The position numbers and the translations under genes are program-made. A DNA stretch of 64,000 bases from Proteiniclasticum sp. (lineage in GTDB: Bacteria; Bacillota; Clostridia; Clostridiales; Clostridiaceae), in assembly GCF_003514505.1 (NCBI RefSeq), contig NZ_DOPX01000026.1, forward strand, positions 197,314-261,313, read 5' to 3'. Shown piece after piece: positions 62,952-64,000 of the stretch. Below the pieces are notes generated by a model. The model was not told where the DNA came from. It searched no databases and saw nothing but the letters and a program-made list of their open reading frames with translations. Every line of letters begins with the position of its first letter. Within the stretch, counting starts at the first letter, position 1.

Positions 62952-63407
62952 ATGTCTAAGAAAAGAAGCCTTCTGGGCATCCTCCTCCTGACGGTCCTTC
63001 TCCTTGTCAGCGGATGCACTAAGAGTAAACCGCAGCTTACGGAGGACAATGAAAAAGACCTGGCAAACATGATCACTTATCTGGAAGACCAGGGCTATGA
63101 AAGCAGTGTGGAAGAGGCAGATTCCGATATCTTTCCAGGTATCCGTATGCGTATAAAAATTGAATCTGAAGTTTTAGAGGTTTACCTCTACAAAAACCCG
63201 ACGGTTCTGGAAGAGGTGGCATCGGGGATAGGAAAGGACGGCTCCTCATACCAAAATAAGTCCAAGACCAAAGTTATTGAAATCTCCTGGGTCTCCGAGC
63301 CTCATTTTTTCAAGAGAAACACCATGATGGTGCAGTACATTGGAGAAAATGAGAACATCTTAAAACTCCTCACCGCTTATTTAGGTCCCCAGTTTGCAGG
63401 ATTGTAG
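62952..63407 (+). CDS. Small lipoprotein of unknown function
   Basis: 151 residues. Signal with lipobox LLVSGC near 18-23, then a charged mature domain with no known family (LTEDNEKDLANMITYLEDQGYES opening, alternating strands after). Divergent from the XRE/ABC-2 operon. GGTG lies before the ATG. Confidence 0.75.
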   Translation: MSKKRSLLGILLLTVLLLVSGCTKSKPQLTEDNEKDLANMITYLEDQGYESSVEEADSDIFPGIRMRIKIESEVLEVYLYKNPTVLEEVASGIGKDGSSYQNKSKTKVIEISWVSEPHFFKRNTMMVQYIGENENILKLLTAYLGPQFAGL

Positions 63408-63439
63408 AATAATACTGAATTTATCAGAAAGGAAAATTT

Positions 63440-63952
63440 ATGGAGAACTTCAGACGTGCCACAAAAACAGATGCGCCACTTCTTGCCGGTCTTCGGGAAA
63501 AGGTGTGGAAGGAAACCTATGAGGGCATTTATCCAGAGGAAATGTTTCATTCCTTTGACAGAACCCTGCATGAAAAAAAGTTCCACAGCCAAATCACTGC
63601 ACCAGACACCCTTGTGTATATCGCAGAGTTTGATGCTATCCCCATTGGATACTTCTCCTTTGGAAGACCCCGCAAAAAGGAAGAGCGGCCAAAAGACCTT
63701 GCACTTCACTCCTTGTACCTGCTGTCCAGCCATCAGGGCAAAGGCATAGGAAAAAGAATCTTCCGTTTCATCCGAAAATACGGTGAAGACCATCAGCTGA
63801 CAAAGCTCTACTCTTCCTGCAATGCCCATAACCAGAGTGCCTTGGCATTTTACGAGAAGATGGGCGGGAAAATCCTTTTTTCCGATGTGGGTCATGAAAA
63901 TCCTGCAGAAGATTCAATCTACCTGGAATTCGACATAGATATAGAGGTATAG
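63440..63952 (+). CDS. GNAT-family N-acetyltransferase
   Basis: 170 residues. The SLYLLSSHQGKGIGKRIFRFIRKYG stretch is motif A with the Q-G-K-G-I-G acetyl-CoA loop, and CNAHNQSALAFYEKMGGKIL is the typical end. AAAGGA precedes the ATG. It lies 32 bases after the lipoprotein gene, so they may share a transcript. Substrate unknown. Confidence 0.87.
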   Translation: MENFRRATKTDAPLLAGLREKVWKETYEGIYPEEMFHSFDRTLHEKKFHSQITAPDTLVYIAEFDAIPIGYFSFGRPRKKEERPKDLALHSLYLLSSHQGKGIGKRIFRFIRKYGEDHQLTKLYSSCNAHNQSALAFYEKMGGKILFSDVGHENPAEDSIYLEFDIDIEV

Positions 63953-64000
63953 TTCTCATAGTAAAAAGGCATCCATTGTGATATGCTCCCCTTATAGTAG

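Noticed and set aside
1..64000. CRISPR array, rRNA, tRNA or complete insertion sequence
   Set aside because: No regularly spaced repeats, no rRNA-like or tRNA-like segments and no transposase gene were seen anywhere in the window.

Overview
The window looks like a chromosomal segment of a low-to-medium GC Gram-positive anaerobe, probably a Clostridia member near Clostridiaceae. The grounds are the strong AGGAGG-type ribosome binding sites, several TTG starts, many U-tailed hairpin terminators, short lipoproteins, GPH sugar transport, ferredoxin-rich flavoenzymes and a Rex-like operator. This placement is inferred from gene content; no rRNA or tRNA gene is present to confirm it. No CRISPR array, complete insertion sequence or prophage was seen.

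Left part (1-20.4 kb): the end of a two-domain P-II protein, a lipoprotein and a GH13 alpha-glucosidase lie on the + strand. A long run of - strand genes follows: an alpha-galactosidase/GPH symporter operon (alpha-galactoside use), a metallo-hydrolase, a cell-wall peptidase, an M50 membrane protease, a MgtE magnesium channel, SIMPL and EamA proteins, a metallophosphoesterase split by an in-frame stop, a cytoplasmic alpha-amylase and an ABC exporter pair.

Middle (20.6-40.4 kb): a small Fer4/GNAT operon; a coenzyme A-disulfide reductase-rhodanese fusion divergent from an ArsR-controlled operon of CSCSS permease, CxxC mini-thioredoxin and a permease split over two genes; a second MgtE; a LysR/YeiH divergent pair; a DUF1538 transporter-like protein with its two-domain P-II partner; a group of small envelope proteins; a cysteine desulfidase-family enzyme; an FNR-like regulator with four cysteines; and a c-di-GMP phosphodiesterase with a decayed GGDEF domain.

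Right part (40.9-64 kb): an 893-residue Fe-S/flavin oxidoreductase and a membrane protein behind an almost perfect Rex box, divergent from an AraC regulator; an old-yellow-enzyme reductase with a GNAT; a nucleoside deaminase; a monocistronic heliorhodopsin; a 2,3-diketo-L-gulonate reductase; an XRE regulator with a clear operator cluster; a MATE exporter; and an EamA transporter. From 54.5 to 58.7 kb lies an AT-rich block of three co-directed genes (PLD-helicase-DUF3427, NUDIX, HNH endonuclease). It looks horizontally acquired and is a candidate defence system. An SDR enzyme, an ABC-2 operon with its XRE regulator, a lipoprotein and a GNAT close the window.

The two loci most worth attention are the heliorhodopsin, which has its own terminators and repeated upstream motifs, and the helicase/NUDIX/HNH island. 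The Rex-box redox operon and the nonsense-split phosphoesterase come next.
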